The position numbers and the translations under genes are program-made. Source: an uncultured Eubacteriales bacterium (lineage in GTDB: Bacteria; Bacillota; Clostridia; Lachnospirales; Lachnospiraceae). Taken from it: a stretch of 64,000 nucleotides of DNA. Position 1 is the stretch's first letter; every line of letters starts with the position of its first letter. Below are positions 61,371 to 64,000 of this stretch, piece by piece. The notes beneath the pieces are model-generated. The model did not search any database. It was not told the origin of the DNA and saw only the letters and a program-made list of their open reading frames with translations. Location of the stretch: positions 124,001 through 188,000 of the forward strand of contig CASFBK010000009.1 of assembly GCA_949292785.1 (NCBI GenBank), read 5' to 3'.

Positions 61371-62068
61371 TGCCAAATGAACTTTTATTGATTTTATCAC
61401 TGATACTTACTTTTTCTGCTGTACTTGCAGTATTTTATATTTTTCAGGAACAGGGACTTTATCTTTGGACTATCATTGCCACCATTGCAGCAAACATCGA
61501 AGCGTTGATTGTTGTCAATGCCTTCGGAATGGAAATGACACTGGGAAATATCCTGTTTGCTTCTACCTTTTTAGTGACAGATATTTTAAGTGAAGTATAC
61601 GGAAAAGAAATTGCCAAAAAAGCCGTTTATCTTGGAATTGCAACTTCGGTCATTTTTATCCCCATCAGTTGTTCCTGGCTTTTGTATACCCCTAACGAAA
61701 ATGACTGGGCTATGCCAAGCATACGCACGATTTTTTCCAGCACTCCGCGGCTTATGCTGGCCGGTATTGTTGTCTACATCATTGTACAACTGTTCGACGT
61801 TTGGGCATACCATAAATGGTGGGCTTTTACCACAAAAAAATTTGGTGACAGCAAGAAATTCCTGTGGCTTCGTAATAACGGTTCCACTATGATTTCCCAG
61901 TTAATGAACACCGTACTGTTTACCCTTGGTGCATTCCTTGGTGTCTATGGAGTAAAAACCTTGGTTTCCATTATGATTTCCAGTTATGTTATCTTCGTGA
62001 TAACCAGCCTTGCAGATACGCCCTTTGTGTATCTGGCAAGATATATTTATGAGAAGAAAAAAAAGTAA
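61370..62068 (+). CDS. yhhQ: Queuosine precursor transporter (YhhQ/QPTR family)
   Basis: 232 residues with about six helices. It has IVVNAFGMEMTLGNILFASTFLVTDILSEVYGKEIAKKAVYLG, the VUT/YhhQ hallmark, and LWLRNNGSTMISQLMNTVLF. It imports preQ0, preQ1 or queuine for tRNA modification. It is the last gene of the riboswitch-controlled operon; AGGAGG lies nine bases upstream. Confidence 0.93.
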   Translation: MPNELLLILSLILTFSAVLAVFYIFQEQGLYLWTIIATIAANIEALIVVNAFGMEMTLGNILFASTFLVTDILSEVYGKEIAKKAVYLGIATSVIFIPISCSWLLYTPNENDWAMPSIRTIFSSTPRLMLAGIVVYIIVQLFDVWAYHKWWAFTTKKFGDSKKFLWLRNNGSTMISQLMNTVLFTLGAFLGVYGVKTLVSIMISSYVIFVITSLADTPFVYLARYIYEKKKK

Positions 62069-62079
62069 TCCTATATATC

Positions 62080-62125
62080 AAAAGGCTTATTTACCATGGA
62101 TATTTCTCTGGTAAATAAGCCTTTT
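62080..62125. terminator. Bidirectional terminator
   Basis: AAAAGGCTTATTTACCA (62080-62096) and TGGTAAATAAGCCTTTT (62109-62125) are perfect inverted copies with T-tails in both directions. It ends both the transporter and the convergent aminotransferase gene. Confidence 0.93.
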
Positions 62126-62132
62126 CTTATCC

Positions 62133-63272
62133 CTATTTGTATTCTTGTTCAAAAGCTTCTTTCATACTTCTTTTTAAGGAAACACCCAGCTTTTCTAATG
62201 TATCATCTAATGCCCTTAAAGTCTCTGTCATATCCTCCACATTGGCATTGCTGCCCATGTGTCCGATACGGATGACCTGTCCTGCCAGAGCATCAAAGGA
62301 ACCTGCCAGCATAATATTGTGTTCCTTTCGCATGGTATCTAAAATCTCTTTCGCAGTAGTTCCTTTTGGTACATCAAAAACTGTAACCGTATTGGAAAAA
62401 CCTGCTTCCAGATGTAATTTTAATCCTGACTCTACTACTGCTTTGCGGCAGGCGTTTCCTATCTTTGCGTGACGTTTCAACATATCCTTGTCCGCTGCAA
62501 TATTGTCAAAGGCTGCCCGCAGTCCGTAAATATCACTGATAGGCATGGTATAAGGAAACCATTTTGCTTCATAGTATCCTTCAAACACTTTCAGATTGGC
62601 ATAGAAAGAAGCTATCGGCGTCTTCCGCTGTGCCATTGCCTTTTTGGCGTCTTCACTTACTACTACAAAGGTCAATCCCGGAGGTGCAGAAACCGCTTTC
62701 TGGGAACCGCCGCATAAAATATCTATCTGATAATCGTCTACCCTTACTTCTTCCCCGAACATAGCTGATACGGAATCCACTACCGTCATAATACCATATT
62801 TTTTCAAAAGCGGGCAAAGGCTTCCGATATCATTGAGCATTCCGCTTGGAGTATCGCAGTGCACCACTGTGGCATATTTATAATCATGATTATCCTTCAA
62901 AAACGCTTCCAGTGCTGCCGCGTCAATGGGATTTTTGTCATCCACGGTATAAAGCTCCGGTCTGCCGCCGTACATGGAAACAAAGTCTGCAAAGCCTTTT
63001 CCGTAGACTCCATTATCCAGAACAAGAACCTTGTCTCCCGGCTCAGTCAAAGAGGCACAGGCGGCTTCTAATCCCAAAATTCCCTCGCCGTCTAAAATCA
63101 ACGTCTCGTTTTCGGTATGTAAAAGGCTGCTGATTAATTCACAGGTTTCTTTATAGAACTCCACAAATTCTTCGTCAAGGTCCGGATTCGTACACTCCAG
63201 ACTTCTTGCCATACGGACATTTTCCTTTACCTGGGTAGGTCCCGGTGTCATAATCTTATACATATTTTTCAC
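62133..63272 (-). CDS. Class V aminotransferase (alanine-glyoxylate/serine-pyruvate type)
   Basis: 379 residues. The start YKIMTPGPTQVKENV, HCDTPSGMLNDIGSL, VDSVSAMFGEEV and the PLP-lysine segment CGGSQKAVSAPPGLTFV are present, then RIGHMGSNANVEDM. It needs pyridoxal phosphate. The precise substrates (alanine-glyoxylate or serine-pyruvate) cannot be fixed. It directly follows the ECF S-component gene (no gap), suggesting a metabolic link with the imported compound. Confidence 0.93.
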   Translation of the reverse strand: MKNMYKIMTPGPTQVKENVRMARSLECTNPDLDEEFVEFYKETCELISSLLHTENETLILDGEGILGLEAACASLTEPGDKVLVLDNGVYGKGFADFVSMYGGRPELYTVDDKNPIDAAALEAFLKDNHDYKYATVVHCDTPSGMLNDIGSLCPLLKKYGIMTVVDSVSAMFGEEVRVDDYQIDILCGGSQKAVSAPPGLTFVVVSEDAKKAMAQRKTPIASFYANLKVFEGYYEAKWFPYTMPISDIYGLRAAFDNIAADKDMLKRHAKIGNACRKAVVESGLKLHLEAGFSNTVTVFDVPKGTTAKEILDTMRKEHNIMLAGSFDALAGQVIRIGHMGSNANVEDMTETLRALDDTLEKLGVSLKRSMKEAFEQEYK

Positions 63273-63812
63273 CTATAAAACTTTATTGGCTGCTTTTTTT
63301 AATGGTACAATTACTACTGCCGTAATCACAATGGCTGCTACAACCTGAAGAACATTTCCCGGAATGGATAAATAAGGTGCCACCCAGTTTCCGGTAATAA
63401 ATCCTTCTGCGATATAGTAACCTACAATCTTAATTGGCAGTGCGGCTATCATTGCCAGCAGATACCAGAAGAATCCCTTTTTCTTCTCTGCAATCAGACC
63501 TGTCACAAATCCCATGATTGCTACAACAATCAGGGTAAACGGCGCCCAGGCTGTCCATCCTGAGGTCAGGTCAAAAAGTCCCATGCCGATTCCACCTGCA
63601 ATGGCTCCGGTCTTTTTGCCAAAGAGAATGGCAAAAATGAATAATGGAACATTTCCTAAATGTACCAGACCGCCTTCTCCAGGGAAAATCTGTACATTAA
63701 TCAACCAGGTAAATACATATACCAGTGCAATTCCCATTGCAGTGATTGTTAAAAATTTCACCTGCTCTAAAGTGCTTCCTGCTGTTTTTGCTGTTGCTTT
63801 TGTTTCTGACAT
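63273..63812 (-). CDS. ECF transporter S-component (HmpT/PdxU-like)
   Basis: 179-residue membrane protein with about six helices. GLVHLGNVPLFIFAILFGKKTGAIAGGIGMGLFDLTSGW and WAPFTLIVVAIMGFVTG are typical of vitamin-uptake S-components near the thiamine/pyridoxine group. It would capture a vitamin or precursor and dock on shared EcfAAT. The fused reading with a PLP enzyme suggests pyridoxal-type or a related substrate; a queuine-type S-component is an alternative because of the operon 1.2 kb away. Confidence 0.88.
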   Translation of the reverse strand: MSETKATAKTAGSTLEQVKFLTITAMGIALVYVFTWLINVQIFPGEGGLVHLGNVPLFIFAILFGKKTGAIAGGIGMGLFDLTSGWTAWAPFTLIVVAIMGFVTGLIAEKKKGFFWYLLAMIAALPIKIVGYYIAEGFITGNWVAPYLSIPGNVLQVVAAIVITAVVIVPLKKAANKVL

Positions 63813-63822
63813 TTTTCATCAC

Positions 63823-63940
63823 TCCTCGTTATGAGCACTTAGCGACCGTACTGCGGGCGCTTACGTGCGATACATGCCGCCGCCGTTAGCGAGGTCCTTT
63901 CGAGCTTACTAGGCGACTTCGTTAAAATCTAGGCATTATC
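63823..63940 (-). promoter_or_regulatory. GC-rich structured leader of the ECF S-component gene
   Basis: On the minus strand GGCAT/ATGCC (63932-63936 with 63874-63878) and GGCGAC/GCCGCC (63912-63917 with 63879-63884) nest around a hairpin GTAAGC/GCTAAC. A second hairpin, GCAC and TAAGCG against CGCTAA and GTGC (63868-63858, 63844-63835), ends just before GAGGAG. Both hairpins share a TAAGC/GCTAA stem with an A-A mismatch. No known riboswitch class is recognised. Confidence 0.5.
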
Positions 63941-64000
63941 ATACTCCCTTTCTGACCTTTTTGATAGTGCCAGTTTTGAAGTTTTTCTCATGCCAGATTA

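Noticed and set aside
63961-63990. Sigma-54-like CTGGCAC on the minus strand upstream of the ECF gene
   Set aside because: The -12 element (TTGCA) is missing at the required distance.

Overview
The window looks like a chromosomal segment from a gut Lachnospiraceae (Clostridia; Blautia- or Mediterraneibacter-like). That placement is inferred from the gene families, strong AGGAGG ribosome binding sites, moderate GC, pyruvate formate-lyase and an anaerobic (early-cobalt) corrinoid pathway. Most genes are on the minus strand. Plus-strand genes are the ABC exporter tail at the left edge, a MATE transporter, a frameshifted AraC regulator, and the queuine-salvage operon near the right end.

Layout. 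1-935: end of an ABC exporter. 1081-5035: four-gene ferric-siderophore ABC operon (YclNOPQ type) with a leader hairpin and a palindromic operator-like site, then a tRNA-Leu(AAG). 5.4-9.5 kb: GGDEF/EAL protein, HEAT-methyltransferase, anchored amidase. 9.5-18 kb: hemL, hemB, MATE pump, acyl-ACP thioesterase, cobA-hemD fusion, hemC, precorrin-2 dehydrogenase, PhzF. 18-23 kb: accessory genes, including flavodoxin/ferredoxin, DinB, two GNATs, a lipoprotein class D beta-lactamase and CrcB. 23-27.9 kb: hemA, cbiC, cobO, Dabb, cbiP, acetyltransferase. 28.2-29.2 kb: broken AraC gene. 29.1-38.8 kb: late cobalamin genes cobD, cbiB, a degenerate CobU paralogue, cobS, cobU, cobT and cbiA, interrupted by a DHFR-like protein and a membrane alpha/beta hydrolase. 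38.9-43.6 kb: small proteins, FlK-like thioesterase, pflA, pflB. 43.8-46.4 kb: ArsR regulator, metal P-type ATPase and a free-standing HMA metallochaperone behind a sigmaA promoter with an ArsR-type operator. 46.5-48.4 kb: asnB. 48.5-55.7 kb: corrin-ring genes cbiJ-E-T (triple fusion), cbiH, cbiG, cbiF, cbiL, a racemase and cbiD. 55.9-60 kb: a 1352-residue secreted beta-1,3-glucanase carrying both GH16 and GH64 catalytic domains. 60.3-62.1 kb: preQ1-I riboswitch, a radical SAM enzyme (probable queuine lyase QueL), a 31-codon small ORF and the YhhQ queuosine-precursor transporter. 62.1-64 kb: a class V aminotransferase and an ECF S-component behind a structured leader.

Together the tetrapyrrole genes cover glutamyl-tRNA to uroporphyrinogen III, precorrin-2/sirohydrochlorin and nearly all of cobalamin. 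The cobalt chelatase, threonine kinase, alpha-ribazole phosphatase and dimethylbenzimidazole synthesis are not seen here. No protoheme genes are present, so the flux is presumably to corrinoids and siroheme. I saw no cobalamin riboswitch before any of the three clusters.

The points most worth a second look are the riboswitch-controlled queuine-salvage operon with its coupled small ORF, the two-catalytic-domain glucanase, short in-frame tandem repeats expanding linkers or loops in at least five unrelated proteins, a 31-bp intergenic repeat array between cobU and cobT, the apparent ATT start of the siderophore permease, and the structured leader at the right end.
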